64,000 bases of DNA from Halobaculum halobium (GTDB taxonomy: Archaea; Halobacteriota; Halobacteria; Halobacteriales; Haloferacaceae): the NCBI RefSeq assembly GCF_030127145.1, contig NZ_CP126158.1:2764451-2828450 (forward strand), read 5' to 3'. Below the pieces are notes generated by a model. It was given only the letters and a program-made list of their open reading frames with translations, did no database searches and was not told where the DNA came from. Made by a program: the position numbers and the translations under genes. This document shows positions 42,528 through 52,541 of this stretch, piece by piece; within the stretch, counting starts at the first letter, position 1; every line of letters begins with the position of its first letter.

Positions 42528-42775
42528 TTCTGCGCTCGGTCGACTGGTGCCGCCGGCGAGCCGCGCGAGACGCCGACCTGCTCGCGGAACTCCTCGTACC
42601 CGTCGCGATCCTCGATGGACTGCAACAGCGACTCGTTGATTCGCATCAGCTCCGGAACCACTTCCGCCGCCTCGATGTCCTCGCGCCACCCCTCCGCTTC
42701 CCCCGGTCGGAACAGCCCGAACCCCTCCACGTCTGCGACTAAGCGGAGCAGATCGGATCGCATCGATTCTATCAT
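42524..42775 (-). CDS. hypothetical helical 83-aa protein (copy 2)
   Basis: Same product as 20422-20673. Confidence 0.5.
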   Translation of the reverse strand: MIESMRSDLLRLVADVEGFGLFRPGEAEGWREDIEAAEVVPELMRINESLLQSIEDRDGYEEFREQVGVSRGSPAAPVDRAQK

Positions 42776-42882
42776 GTTGGATATAGCTTCCGTTGTTTCA
42801 CTTTCACTCCGGGTAGTAGGCTGACCCCTAATACCCTCCCGGCGTTACACGATAGTGCCGGTGCCGGGGAGTCCGGTTGCAC

Positions 42883-43101
42883 TCACTCGCCCCCGTCGTC
42901 CTCGGGACCGGCCATCAGCGACGGATCCGCAATCGCCGCCTGCATGAGGTTCCGAATCGCTTCGGAGCGAGACATGTTCAAGGGAACGTGCCCCTCGATC
43001 TGGGCTTTCTTCAAAGCCCGGTCGAAGTCGTCCTTGAACTCCGAACTAACTGTGGTGGTGACGTTGTGGGTTTCGTCACCGCCATCTGAGGTTGCACTCA
43101 C
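42883..43101 (-). CDS. RHH regulator, minus strand (copy 2)
   Basis: Same product as 20781-20999. Confidence 0.6.
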   Translation of the reverse strand: MSATSDGGDETHNVTTTVSSEFKDDFDRALKKAQIEGHVPLNMSRSEAIRNLMQAAIADPSLMAGPEDDGGE

Positions 43102-43233
43102 ACGCGCGATTTGTGGCGCAGTAAGTGAATAGCTTAGGTACTAAGTCACTAACTTAATCAGGTCTACGGATACATGGTGAAACAAGTGCAGCACCAAAAT
43201 GACTAAGTTAACCACCTACTAAGCAGGGGGCGC
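43102..43233. promoter_or_regulatory. divergent switch region (copy 2)
   Basis: All boxes described at 21000-21131 are present at the same spacing. Confidence 0.55.
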
Positions 43234-43428
43234 ATGGCGCTATCAGCCAACGTGACCGTCACCATGCCGATGGAGATGGTCAACAACATCGACGAAGAGG
43301 CCGATTTGCTCGGGATGAGCCGCGCGGAGTACATCCGCAACGCTGTTCGGACGGCCAACGGAACGCCGTTCGACTACCCCAACGATCTGCTCACCGAGAA
43401 GAAGAACGCCGCAACGACCGAAGCATGA
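43234..43428 (+). CDS. RHH (CopG-family) regulator (copy 2)
   Basis: Same product as 21132-21326. Confidence 0.7.
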   Translation: MALSANVTVTMPMEMVNNIDEEADLLGMSRAEYIRNAVRTANGTPFDYPNDLLTEKKNAATTEA

Positions 43429-43797
43429 ACGGGGGCCAGTCTCACACCACGCCTGCCAGCGAGTCCGAGCCGACCCCCGAGTCGTCGAACGAGGCCGAAT
43501 CCCGTAAGCCTGCCGTCACCGACGAGTCCCCTGACTGGGATCTCATCGGGGCGGTCGCGGCCTCGGAACACCGCGCGGCCGTGCTCGAACGGCTCGCGGA
43601 GAGTCCGGCGACGCCGTCGACGATCGCGGAGGCTACCGGCCTGGACCTCTCGCACGTCTCTGGGACGCTTGGCGACCTTCGCGAGCGTGGCGCCGTTACG
43701 CTGCTGGTGCCCGAAGAGCGCCGGAAGGGCCGCCTGTACGACGCGACCGACGCCGGCGAACTCGTCGCCGACCGCGTCGCCGACGTGGGGTGTGTGA
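43425..43797 (+). pseudogene. winged-helix regulator, frame altered at its end (copy 2)
   Basis: The G6 run of copy 1 is G4 here (about 43787-43790). The frame skips its stop and runs into the 41-aa gene, giving one 165-aa ORF to 43922. The winged helix itself is intact. Only two copies of this point exist in the window, so which is right is open. Confidence 0.55.
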
Positions 43798-43922
43798 TGG
43801 CGCGCACCGTCTACACGGTCGAGGGTGACCTCGGTGAGTTCAAGACGTACTCGGCTGGGACCGCATCGGCCTACGCCGAGATCGGGCGTCGCGTGACCGC
43901 CCAATCGGAGAGTGACGCATGA
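43797..43922 (+). CDS. hypothetical 41-aa protein (copy 2)
   Basis: Counterpart of 21697-21822; here in frame with the regulator upstream. Confidence 0.4.
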   Translation: MARTVYTVEGDLGEFKTYSAGTASAYAEIGRRVTAQSESDA

Positions 43923-44155
43923 GTGCCGAGACGCCCGCGTACGTCTCGGACGGGTTGGTGGTCGACCATCACGACCCGCACGAGTTCATCATCCGGTGCC
44001 CGAGCTGCGGGCGGCAGGGCTCGCGGGGCGACCGTCCGGGCGAGAACGATCGCCGTTGCAGCCGGTGCAACCGCATCATGGGTGTGACGCCCGTGCGGCC
44101 CCAGCGCTCCGGGTGGGCCGCCGACGCCGCTCGCGAGGAGGAGGTGCGTCCATGA
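43919..44155 (+). CDS. zinc-ribbon protein, 78 aa (copy 2)
   Basis: Same product as 21819-22055. Confidence 0.65.
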   Translation: MSAETPAYVSDGLVVDHHDPHEFIIRCPSCGRQGSRGDRPGENDRRCSRCNRIMGVTPVRPQRSGWAADAAREEEVRP

Positions 44156-45348
44156 GCGACGACCTCCCCGAGACGGTGTACGAGAGTCGCCGCCGCGGCA
44201 ATGGCGGCGGGATGTTTCACCTCGACGAGGAGTGTCGGCAGCTCAAAACGACCGAACCGCGGCCGGTTGCGCTGTCTACGCTCCCGCCGGCGTTCCGCGA
44301 GTGGTGCGGTGTGTGTGGCCCCGACGGGCGAGCACAGCGACCCCCCGAGAACGCCTCGGGGAAGTGCGCGGACTGCGGTCGGCACGTCGGTAAGCCCGCG
44401 CTCGACGAAGAGGGCGTGTGCATCGGATGCCAGTCCGACGACGAGGACGATCGGCGCCTCGTCGCTGACGGTGGTCAGGTCGTCGAGGACGACCGAGAGA
44501 ACGAGTTGGCGCAGGAACCCGCGGAGGAAGCGCGTGTGTCGTTCACGACCGCGGGCGACCCGCTCCGGTCGTTCCTGCGGTACCCGGCGCCGCTCGTGGA
44601 CGAGTGTGTCGCCGTGTTCGACGACGACGGCTTGCAGATCAAGGCCGTTGACGCCCCGAACGTCGGGATGGTGGATGCGTCATTCCCCGCCGAGGGGTTC
44701 AGTCGGTACACTGTCAGCGGCGACGAAGACCAGACCGGTGTGAACCTCAAGCGGTTACGGAAGACCCTGAAGTGGGCGCGAAAGGGTCGCGGGAGCAACG
44801 ACGGCGATCCCGTTGTGGTGGACGTGTTCGACCGCCGGATTCGCGTTCGGATTGTCCGCGAGGACACCCGTATGACGCGGCGCTCGGAGTGGTTCGCGAT
44901 CGACCCCAACAACATGCGACCGCGTCCAAGTTTCCCCGGTCTCGACCTTCCGAACCGTGCCCGTCCGTCCATCGACGCGCTCGGTGACGCGGTCGCCGCG
45001 ATCGACTCTCGGCACGACTACGTCCGCGTCACTCGCGACGGCGAGACGTTGGTCTTGGAGTCGCGGAAGGACGCCGACCCGGACGACGACACGACCGCCG
45101 ACCGCGTGACCATGCTCGGTTGTGCGTGGGACACCCGCGACGACGGCGCGGAAGCGTGCTCGTCGCTGTTCAGCATGGACTATCTCGCCGATATGGTCGA
45201 CGCCCTGAACGCCGCGAAGGCCGACGATGTGACCCTCAAGTGGGGCGACGAGTTCCCAACCGTGCTTCAGTTCCACAACGAGGACTGGGGCCACGAAGGC
45301 CGGTTCATGCTCGCCCCGCGGATCGAAACCGACGAGGACGAACCGTGA
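44152..45348 (+). CDS. zinc-finger / PCNA fusion (copy 2)
   Basis: Same 398-aa product as 22052-23248. Agreement between two copies in one unbroken frame argues that the fusion is not an artefact. Confidence 0.85.
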   Translation: MSDDLPETVYESRRRGNGGGMFHLDEECRQLKTTEPRPVALSTLPPAFREWCGVCGPDGRAQRPPENASGKCADCGRHVGKPALDEEGVCIGCQSDDEDDRRLVADGGQVVEDDRENELAQEPAEEARVSFTTAGDPLRSFLRYPAPLVDECVAVFDDDGLQIKAVDAPNVGMVDASFPAEGFSRYTVSGDEDQTGVNLKRLRKTLKWARKGRGSNDGDPVVVDVFDRRIRVRIVREDTRMTRRSEWFAIDPNNMRPRPSFPGLDLPNRARPSIDALGDAVAAIDSRHDYVRVTRDGETLVLESRKDADPDDDTTADRVTMLGCAWDTRDDGAEACSSLFSMDYLADMVDALNAAKADDVTLKWGDEFPTVLQFHNEDWGHEGRFMLAPRIETDEDEP

Positions 45349-46394
45349 GCGACGCGCCCGACCTCTCTCCCCGGGAAGCCGCCCAACGGTGGCTCGACAA
45401 GCGCGCCGTGTCGCTCGCGGAGCACACCCTGACGGACTACTGGTACCGGCTGAAGCAGTTCGTCGACTGGTGTGAGGAGGAGGAGATCGAGACGATGCGC
45501 GACCTCACGGCGTGGGACATCAACCAGTGGGACGCGAAGCGCGCCGGCGACGATCTCGCCCCGGTCACGCTTCGGAACCACCAGCAGACGGTCCAAGACT
45601 GGTTGCAGTGGGCCAGCGACGTGGGACTCGCTGAGGACGGCGTCGGCGACGCGATCGAGGTGCCCGACATCAACCGCAGCGACCACGTCTCGGAGGTTCG
45701 ACTCGCGCCCGATCGCGGCGAGGCGCTACTCAAGGCGTGGCGCTCGTCGCCGAACCGCGCCTCGAAGCACCATGTCGTGCTCGAGATCCTGTGGACGGTC
45801 GGCTGTCGGATGGGCGGCCTCCGCGGGCTCGACGTGAGCGACGTGGACCGGTCGGCCGGCGTGTTGGAGTTCCGGCACCGGCCGGACGCGGACACTCCGC
45901 TGAAGAACGGCGTTGAGGGCGAGCGCGACGTTGGCATTCCCGACGCGACGGTCGAGGTGTTGGACGAGTGGATCAGCGTGCAGCGGCCGCAGGTTCGCGA
46001 CGACCACGGTCGGGCGCCGCTGCTTCCGACGACGCACGGCCGCGTTTCGTTGACGACGCTACGGAACTGGTGCTACTACGCGACCGTTCCCTGTCGTTAC
46101 CAGGACTGCCCTCACGGCGAGAAGCAAGCGACGTGCGACTGGTTCGCGGGTCGCGGCGCCTCACAGTGCCCGTCCTCGCGGTCACCGCATCAGGTCCGCT
46201 CGGGGAGCATCAGCTGGCAACGTAACCGCGGCCTCGGCGTCGAGGCCGTCGCGCGCCGTGTGAACGCGAGCGTCGCCGTGATCGAACAGCACTACGACCA
46301 TCCGACGAAGCGCGAGGAGTTCCGCGAACGCGAGTCGCACCTCATCGACTCGTTGGATCTTGAGGCCGACGAACACCACGGTGAGACGCTATGA
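45345..46394 (+). CDS. int: tyrosine integrase (copy 2)
   Basis: Same 349-aa product as 23245-24294; stop again 8 nt before the following core. Confidence 0.92.
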   Translation: MSDAPDLSPREAAQRWLDKRAVSLAEHTLTDYWYRLKQFVDWCEEEEIETMRDLTAWDINQWDAKRAGDDLAPVTLRNHQQTVQDWLQWASDVGLAEDGVGDAIEVPDINRSDHVSEVRLAPDRGEALLKAWRSSPNRASKHHVVLEILWTVGCRMGGLRGLDVSDVDRSAGVLEFRHRPDADTPLKNGVEGERDVGIPDATVEVLDEWISVQRPQVRDDHGRAPLLPTTHGRVSLTTLRNWCYYATVPCRYQDCPHGEKQATCDWFAGRGASQCPSSRSPHQVRSGSISWQRNRGLGVEAVARRVNASVAVIEQHYDHPTKREEFRERESHLIDSLDLEADEHHGETL

Positions 46395-46402
46395 TCGGAA
46401 AA

Positions 46403-46415
46403 CCGCCCCAACCCA
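46403..46415 (+). repeat. att core at the copy 2 / copy 3 junction
   Basis: Same core and same viral left flank as at 24303. Confidence 0.88.
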
Positions 46416-46479
46416 CTTCTGACCCTATCACGAATCGACAGCCGGTAGCCTCTTCCTTATCCCACGGAGGTGAACGGCG

Positions 46480-46605
46480 GTGAGCCGCACCCGTCGCGTC
46501 GATTTGTCGGCGCTTCCCGCGCCGATCTGCACGGTCTGCGGCTCCCCGATTGGTGAGGACGATCAGCGGTGTCCGGCTCTCGATGATGGGAGGTGTTCTC
46601 CGTGA
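46480..46605 (+). CDS. small zinc-ribbon protein (copy 3)
   Basis: Counterpart of 2487-2612. Confidence 0.6.
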   Translation: MSRTRRVDLSALPAPICTVCGSPIGEDDQRCPALDDGRCSP

Positions 46606-46709
46606 GCTACTGCCCGAGCTGCGGCTCCCGACTCGTTACACGGACGCCGTTTGGCAGCGGGATCCCGCGCCGCGTCTGTCCCGAGTGTCCTGGAGGTGAC
46701 GAACGGTGA
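46602..46709 (+). CDS. small zinc-ribbon protein, 35 aa (copy 3)
   Basis: Counterpart of 2609-2716. Confidence 0.6.
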   Translation: MSYCPSCGSRLVTRTPFGSGIPRRVCPECPGGDER

Positions 46710-47182
46710 GCACCGACGACCGCCGCACGCTTCCAGACGCGGCCGAGGTGACGGTCTCCGACGCCGTCAGCGGCGACGTGCTCGATTTCGAGGCCGCGAT
46801 GGGCGGTACCTCGTGGGACCGCGCCGACGGCCTGCACGCGCTCATCGAGCGGGCGAGCACCTACGGCTGGCGTGTGTCTCTCCCGGACGGAGAGGACGCA
46901 CACAGCGTCGCCCTCGCGGACGAGAGCGGCGCGTTCGTCGGTTGGTGCGACTGCGAGGGCTATCACTGGAACGACGGGCCATGCGCTCATCTCTGCACGC
47001 TTCGCAAGGCCGCGTTCATCGGCGGCGAGACGACGACCGGCGAGCGCGTCCGGATCGCGTCGACCGCCGTCGAGGACACACCGTCAGGTGAGGCCCTACC
47101 GGACGGCGGCCACCAGATCGATCGGGCGCTTCGAGAGGATGCCGTCGGCGACCGCCGCGTCGGCGGGGAGGGTCGCAGATGA
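46706..47182 (+). CDS. SWIM zinc-finger protein (copy 3)
   Basis: Same product as 2713-3189. Confidence 0.7.
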   Translation: MSTDDRRTLPDAAEVTVSDAVSGDVLDFEAAMGGTSWDRADGLHALIERASTYGWRVSLPDGEDAHSVALADESGAFVGWCDCEGYHWNDGPCAHLCTLRKAAFIGGETTTGERVRIASTAVEDTPSGEALPDGGHQIDRALREDAVGDRRVGGEGRR

Positions 47183-47376
47183 CGGATCGGCCGTTCGCGA
47201 CCGTCTCGGCCCGTCAGCGACGGCGGTTCCGGCGGTCCTCGCGAGCGCGCACACCCGAGGGCGCGCACGAACCCCGCGCTACCCCCTCCCCGGGGGGGTG
47301 TGTAGCGGAGGCCCGTTCCCCGTCGCCGTCTGCGTATTACACGAACACCAACCTGCTACACACGGAGGCTATCTGA
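47179..47376 (+). CDS. hypothetical basic 65-aa protein (copy 3)
   Basis: Same product as 3186-3383; the G7 run agrees with copy 1. Confidence 0.35.
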   Translation: MTDRPFATVSARQRRRFRRSSRARTPEGAHEPRATPSPGGCVAEARSPSPSAYYTNTNLLHTEAI

Positions 47377-47885
47377 TGCCTCGCAACCAACAGAGTAAGA
47401 GCAACGACAGCGCGCAGTTGTCCGTCCGGTGCGACGCCGAACTGAAGGAGGACTACCAGGACGTGCTCGACGAGCGCGGCGACAGCATGAGCGACGACCT
47501 CCGCCGACACATGGAGGCCGTCGTTCGACGCGAGCGCGGTCGCGACACCTCCGACGAGTTCCGTCCCGACGACGACACACTGGCGCGCGTCTACGACGCC
47601 CTGCTGGCGTTCGCGAACGAGGACCTGAAGCTGACCCTCGACCACTACGACAGCGCGGTCGCCAACGAGGCCGACGTGAAGAAGGGGAGTCTCGATGCCT
47701 TCACCCACCGGCTCCAGCGAGAGGGCTACGTGAACCTGTCCGGCGACGGGCCGAGCGTCCGGCACTCGAAGACCTACGTCCGGGTGAAGCCGCCCGCGGC
47801 CGACCCCGACGAGTGGATCCACCGGCACCGGACCGTGGCCGAGCGCCGAGAGGCGCGGCGTGGGGGTGTTCCCGCCGATGACTGA
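47376..47885 (+). CDS. RHH DNA-binding protein (copy 3)
   Basis: Same product as 3383-3892. Confidence 0.6.
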   Translation: MPRNQQSKSNDSAQLSVRCDAELKEDYQDVLDERGDSMSDDLRRHMEAVVRRERGRDTSDEFRPDDDTLARVYDALLAFANEDLKLTLDHYDSAVANEADVKKGSLDAFTHRLQREGYVNLSGDGPSVRHSKTYVRVKPPAADPDEWIHRHRTVAERREARRGGVPADD

Positions 47886-48189
47886 TGATCACAACGCGGG
47901 AGGTTCTCAACTCGCGCTCGACGACCATTACTGTCCGTCGCACGAGTCGCTACGTGCCGCCATCACGCCATCTGAGACCGGGAAATGCCTGCGGCTGGAG
48001 AGTCCCCACGGGACACTCTCGTGGGTTCTTCAGAGCGCCAACGGCAACATGTGGCGCGTTGCTGAGTTCAACAACCAGTGGAAGAAGACGTCCATCGGAT
48101 TCGCGATCAATCGCGTGAACAGTAACGGGCGCTGGAACTGGAGCTACGTGCCGCTGTCGGACATCGAGGTGGAACCATGGGCGATATAG
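47878..48189 (+). CDS. hypothetical 103-aa protein (copy 3)
   Basis: Same product as 3885-4196. Confidence 0.55.
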   Translation: MTDDHNAGGSQLALDDHYCPSHESLRAAITPSETGKCLRLESPHGTLSWVLQSANGNMWRVAEFNNQWKKTSIGFAINRVNSNGRWNWSYVPLSDIEVEPWAI

Positions 48190-49670
48190 ACGAATCTGGA
48201 GGTTCTCACCTGACCGCCGTGGACCTGTTCTGCGGCGCTGGAGGATTCAGCCACGGGCTCGCACTCGAATGCGAAAATCTCGGCTACGACGTGCGACTGA
48301 TCGCCGTCAACCACGACGACGACGCGATCGCGACGCACAAGCGGAACCACCCGTGGGCCGAGCATCACAACGCGAAAGTCGAGGAGCTGCACCCGCCGAA
48401 GGTCGTTGGTGACGACGACGTGGACCTGCTCGTCGCCGGCCCGGAGTGTACGCACTTCAGCAGAGCCCACGGATCGCAACCCGTCTCCGAACAGCGCCGC
48501 GCGAGCCCGTGGCACGTCGTCGACTGGGTTCAGAAGACGCAACCCGAGGCGGTCCTCGTCGAGAACGTCCCGGAACTGAAGTCGTGGGGACCGATCGACG
48601 ACGACGGGAAGCCGACGCGAAACGGCGAGACGTTCGAGGCGTGGGTCGACGTGATCCACTCGCTCGGCTACTCGGTCGACTACGACGTGCTGAACGCCGC
48701 CGACTACGGCGACACGACTTCGCGGCGTCGGCTGTTCGTCGTCGCCCGCCGTGGCGGTCGTGCTACCCACCCGGAACCAACACACGCGGAGTCGCCCGGC
48801 GAGGACCGCGATCCGTGGCGGTCGGCCGCTGAAGTGATCGACTGGAGCGACCGCGGATCGTCCATCTGGACGCGCTCGCGGCCACTCTCGAACAACACGA
48901 TGCAGCGGATCGCACAGGGTATCCGCGACCACTGTGACGACGACCTCGCCGACTACGCGGACGTGGTCGCCGGGATCGGCCCCGACGACATCGAACGGAT
49001 GCAGGAGGATGTCGTTTCGGTCGACGACCTACCCGACGCGCTCGACGAACGCGACGAGCCGTTTCTCGTGTCCGCGACGGCGTCCGCGGCGACCGACGGC
49101 GGAACTCGGATGGTGATGGGCCAGCAGTCGAACGCCCGTGCTCTCGACGCCGACACGGAGCCGGTGCCGACGATCGCGACGCGCGGCGCCGTTCACTTCA
49201 TCGAAGCGCAGCCGTTGAAGCCGCGGAACCTGCCGGCTCGCGGGCTTCACTCGAACGCGACCTACGAGGCAGACGACCGGCCGCTTCACACGGTGACGGC
49301 AAGCAACCACGACGGGCACCTGGTCTCGCCGTTCCTCGTCGAATACTACGGGAACAGCGACACGGCACCCGTCGACGAGCCGTTGCCGACGGTGACGACG
49401 AAGGATCGGCACGCGCTGTGCGTTCCGAACCTCTCACCGCTGGGGCTCGGGCTCCGGTACCGGATGCTCCAGCCGCGGGAACTCGCCGCGGCACAGGGCT
49501 TCCCGAGCGACTACGAGTTTGTCGGCGACACGAAGGCGTCGAGGACGGCACAGATCGGGAACGCTGTCCCCGTGAACCTTGCCCGGGCACTGGTCAACGA
49601 GGCCCTCACGTCGACGGCCCCGAGTCTGAACAGCTACGGCAGTCCCGAGGAGGCTCCGGCGGATGACTGA
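48177..49670 (+). CDS. DNA (cytosine-5-)methyltransferase (copy 3)
   Basis: Same 497-aa enzyme as 4184-5677. Confidence 0.9.
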   Translation: MGDIDESGGSHLTAVDLFCGAGGFSHGLALECENLGYDVRLIAVNHDDDAIATHKRNHPWAEHHNAKVEELHPPKVVGDDDVDLLVAGPECTHFSRAHGSQPVSEQRRASPWHVVDWVQKTQPEAVLVENVPELKSWGPIDDDGKPTRNGETFEAWVDVIHSLGYSVDYDVLNAADYGDTTSRRRLFVVARRGGRATHPEPTHAESPGEDRDPWRSAAEVIDWSDRGSSIWTRSRPLSNNTMQRIAQGIRDHCDDDLADYADVVAGIGPDDIERMQEDVVSVDDLPDALDERDEPFLVSATASAATDGGTRMVMGQQSNARALDADTEPVPTIATRGAVHFIEAQPLKPRNLPARGLHSNATYEADDRPLHTVTASNHDGHLVSPFLVEYYGNSDTAPVDEPLPTVTTKDRHALCVPNLSPLGLGLRYRMLQPRELAAAQGFPSDYEFVGDTKASRTAQIGNAVPVNLARALVNEALTSTAPSLNSYGSPEEAPADD

Positions 49671-49812
49671 GCCGGATGCAGTAGACGACACAGATATTCC
49701 TCAGTCGCGGATCCGCTGTCTCGGCTGCGGGAACATCGAGAACAGCGTGAAAGAGCACCGCCGGCACATGGCCCGTGCGGATCACCTCGACCACGGCGAG
49801 ACCTACCTGTAG
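49663..49812 (+). CDS. C2H2 mini-protein (copy 3)
   Basis: Counterpart of 5670-5819. Confidence 0.65.
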   Translation: MTEPDAVDDTDIPQSRIRCLGCGNIENSVKEHRRHMARADHLDHGETYL

Positions 49813-49911
49813 GCCCCGCCGGCGACTCCTTCTTACGGTCGCAAGTGATTAATTCCATAGCTGAATACATCACTAACAAGACTTGTAGGCAAAACCACCG
49901 TTCACGCGAAC

Positions 49912-50145
49912 ATGGGAGTGCAAACACTCCACGAGAAGCAGAACGGAACCCAGCGAACGTATCACGTCGTTTCTGTCGAAGACGCGACCGGCAAGACGTT
50001 CCCGCACACCTTCGAGGACACCGCGGACGGAATCGAGTACCGCGGCGCCGGTGAGCCCGGCGAGATCGACGAGCGCGACGACGCGCCCGCCTCGGCCGTC
50101 TCGACGTTGGAAGCGTACACCGGCGAGGAGCTGGGCGATGACTGA
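49912..50145 (+). CDS. hypothetical acidic 77-aa protein (copy 3)
   Basis: Same product as 5919-6152. Confidence 0.55.
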   Translation: MGVQTLHEKQNGTQRTYHVVSVEDATGKTFPHTFEDTADGIEYRGAGEPGEIDERDDAPASAVSTLEAYTGEELGDD

Positions 50146-50353
50146 CGCATGGACGTTGGTGTGGGCCTACGGAACGGCCGGCATCCTCGGCCTCAACGTC
50201 GGTGCGATGTTGGTCGCGAGGTTCCCGACAGACCCGCTCGGCTACTGGGGCGGGGTCGGTCAGGGGATCGCGCTGGCGCTACTCGCCGTCGGGATGCTCG
50301 GTCAGTATGTCACCCTCATCGAAGAGTCGGATACGGAGGGTATCAATGCCTGA
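50138..50353 (+). CDS. two-span membrane protein (copy 3)
   Basis: Same product as 6145-6360. Confidence 0.55.
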   Translation: MTDAWTLVWAYGTAGILGLNVGAMLVARFPTDPLGYWGGVGQGIALALLAVGMLGQYVTLIEESDTEGINA

Positions 50354-50507
50354 GACGTACGAACAGGCCAAGGAGGCAGGCGTTCGGACGCCGGGCTGGG
50401 ACTGCGCCAACTGCGGCCGGCCGGGCTTCGAGCACGAGATGGAGCAGACCCGCGACGGCGAGGGGCGGATCTGCTATCGATACATCTGTCCGGGTGGTGA
50501 GACATGA
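50346..50507 (+). CDS. zinc-ribbon mini-protein (copy 3)
   Basis: Same product as 6353-6514. Confidence 0.55.
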   Translation: MPETYEQAKEAGVRTPGWDCANCGRPGFEHEMEQTRDGEGRICYRYICPGGET

Positions 50508-50635
50508 CCTGCTTCAGCGGGCCGTTCATCGCCGCAGGGTGTGCAGCGGCTATCACGTTTGCCGTTGTAGTCACGCTGTTCTGGCTGATCATCGGCGCCG
50601 CGGTAACGCTGGCAGCGATGGAGGGGCCGACGTGA
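50504..50635 (+). CDS. single-span mini-protein (copy 3)
   Basis: Counterpart of 6511-6642. Confidence 0.55.
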   Translation: MTCFSGPFIAAGCAAAITFAVVVTLFWLIIGAAVTLAAMEGPT

Positions 50636-51663
50636 GCGAGGCCGTCGAGTTCGGCTCGAAGGCGGCTGCGGACCGCGCTCGCGAGGAGCACGCCGATCTC
50701 GTTTGTCCCGTGGACGACGACAAGCGGATGCGGACGGTCCACTTCGTCAGCGACACGCCCGACACGCTCCTTGACCGACTCCGCGCCGAGGCCGACGAGG
50801 GAACCGCCCAGCGCGAGGACCGCGGCCCCGGTCAGGTCGACCTAACCGACGCCGAACGCGGGCGCCTCGACTTCTCGAAAGGCCGGGCAAACGTGCTCTG
50901 GGCGCGCTCTATCAAGGGACTGGCCGCCCGCCACGGTGTGAGCGACTGGACGAGCTACGTCGACCCGACCCTCACGGTCGACGAGCACCGCGAGGTGATG
51001 GAGAACGCCGGCCAAGAGGGCGGCGGCGCCCGCGCCGATCCGGACCAGCGCGACGCCGACCGGGAGGCGAACGCAGCCGCCACCGAGCAGGCCGAAGGCT
51101 GCAACCACGCCCGCGGCCACTGCGAGCACGGCGACCCCGACGCCTGCGAGTTCCTCCAAGAGGCGTGTGGGTACTCGGAGGCGGAGGTATCCGACCTGCT
51201 CACGGAGCCGGACCCAGCACCCGGAGACGGGCCGACCGACGACGATGCCAGCCCGCTATCGCCGCCGGACGATCTCGAGGGAGCGCGTGTCGGTGCGTAC
51301 CTCCGGTCGGTCCGGGGCTATCTCAACGCGACCGACGCTGTCGCCGAGCACATCGAGAAGCTGCGCGAGTCGCTGGAGCACGCGAACGACGCGGCGCGGG
51401 CGGTGAACGGCATCCGAACCGACGCGGGGCTGGAGCCGATCCACTTCACGAAGCTGGAGGATGCGAACGCCGACCTCACGGATCTTGTGCGGATGGTCGC
51501 GACGACCTGCGAGGAGTGCCATGCAGACCACTCCGAACACGGTCACGACGTGACCGCCGGCGACCGCGAGGACGTACGAGAGGCGGCCGTCGACGGTGCG
51601 GGTTCGACGCCCGTCGGCGTGAGTGACGAAACCGAACGAGCAGCTACGGAGGCAGACACATGA
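50632..51663 (+). CDS. Cys/His-rich 343-aa protein (copy 3)
   Basis: Intact, same product as 6639-7670; supports copy 1 against the broken copy 2. Confidence 0.65.
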   Translation: MSEAVEFGSKAAADRAREEHADLVCPVDDDKRMRTVHFVSDTPDTLLDRLRAEADEGTAQREDRGPGQVDLTDAERGRLDFSKGRANVLWARSIKGLAARHGVSDWTSYVDPTLTVDEHREVMENAGQEGGGARADPDQRDADREANAAATEQAEGCNHARGHCEHGDPDACEFLQEACGYSEAEVSDLLTEPDPAPGDGPTDDDASPLSPPDDLEGARVGAYLRSVRGYLNATDAVAEHIEKLRESLEHANDAARAVNGIRTDAGLEPIHFTKLEDANADLTDLVRMVATTCEECHADHSEHGHDVTAGDREDVREAAVDGAGSTPVGVSDETERAATEADT

Positions 51664-51860
51664 CACAGATCACGATCAGCGACCCGACCGAGGTACAGGC
51701 AGGCTACTGGAGCGCCGAGATTGTCGAGGATGGCGACCTCATCGCAGAAGCGCACCTCTCGCCCGATACGCTCCCGGACTTCGACGACCCGCGCGAGTTC
51801 CGTGAGTTCCTCGAAGCGATGGCTGAGGGCGTCGGTGCGGCCGAGCACATGGACCTATGA
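51660..51860 (+). CDS. hypothetical acidic 66-aa protein (copy 3)
   Basis: Same product as 7667-7867. Confidence 0.55.
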   Translation: MTQITISDPTEVQAGYWSAEIVEDGDLIAEAHLSPDTLPDFDDPREFREFLEAMAEGVGAAEHMDL

Positions 51861-52541
51861 GCGGCCACACCTGCCCAGCCGACGACTGCGATTTCGGCAC
51901 TGGCGAGTTCAAGACCGCGAACAGTGTCCGCTCGCACATCAACGCGATGAGCGACGATCCCCACGCCGACAAGGAGGCGCTGCGAGCCGAGCTCGAAGCT
52001 CAAGAGCCGGGCGACGAGGGGGGCGACGAAGGGGTCGAAAGCGCCCCCGAGGGCCCCGCTACCGAGTCCCCGGCCGAGGAGAGCGGGGAGAAGGGCGAAG
52101 AACAGGGCGGAGAGGGGCGCGAGAGCGCCGAATCCGAGGCGACCGAAGCGGCCCCTGAAGGGGTGCTACCGACGACAGCATGGCAACCGACGACGAGTAC
52201 CAACAGCAGCAGGGGAACAGCGAAGGCGAATCGAGCGACGGCAGCGCTTCGGAAGGCGATTCCGAAGGCGACGAGAGCGGCGCCGGAGGGGCGCTTCAGG
52301 GGCGGAAGCGGCCGCCGCTGGGGGCCTGCTTGCCGGCTCTATCGGCGGGGTGTCCCCTCCACTCTTGCTCGGGCTGGCCCTTGGGGCGGTGCTCTTGGTG
52401 CTCCTCGTCACCGCCGACGGTGGCGGAGGCGAATCAGGCGATCCAGCCGGCTCAAGCGGCGCGGAAGGGGCGGAACCGGGGGGCGCTGAAGCGGCCCCTG
52501 AAGCCGGTGCCGGCGAGTCCGGGGGTGGTCTGACCGCATGA
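51857..52541 (+). pseudogene. zinc-finger/acidic-repeat membrane protein, frameshifted twice (copy 3)
   Basis: One G is missing from each of two G5 runs (about 52160-52163 and 52288-52291). The frame is lost at the first and the second does not restore it. The finger and the membrane span are each still readable. Confidence 0.65.

Larger units (their letters stand above)
24303..46402 (+). mobile_element. provirus copy 2 (complete)
   Basis: 22,100 bp, same gene order and direction as copy 1. It is 207 bp longer, nearly all because of the inserted bases in the scrambled block. Small deletions in G/C runs break five other genes or gene junctions. Confidence 0.92.
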
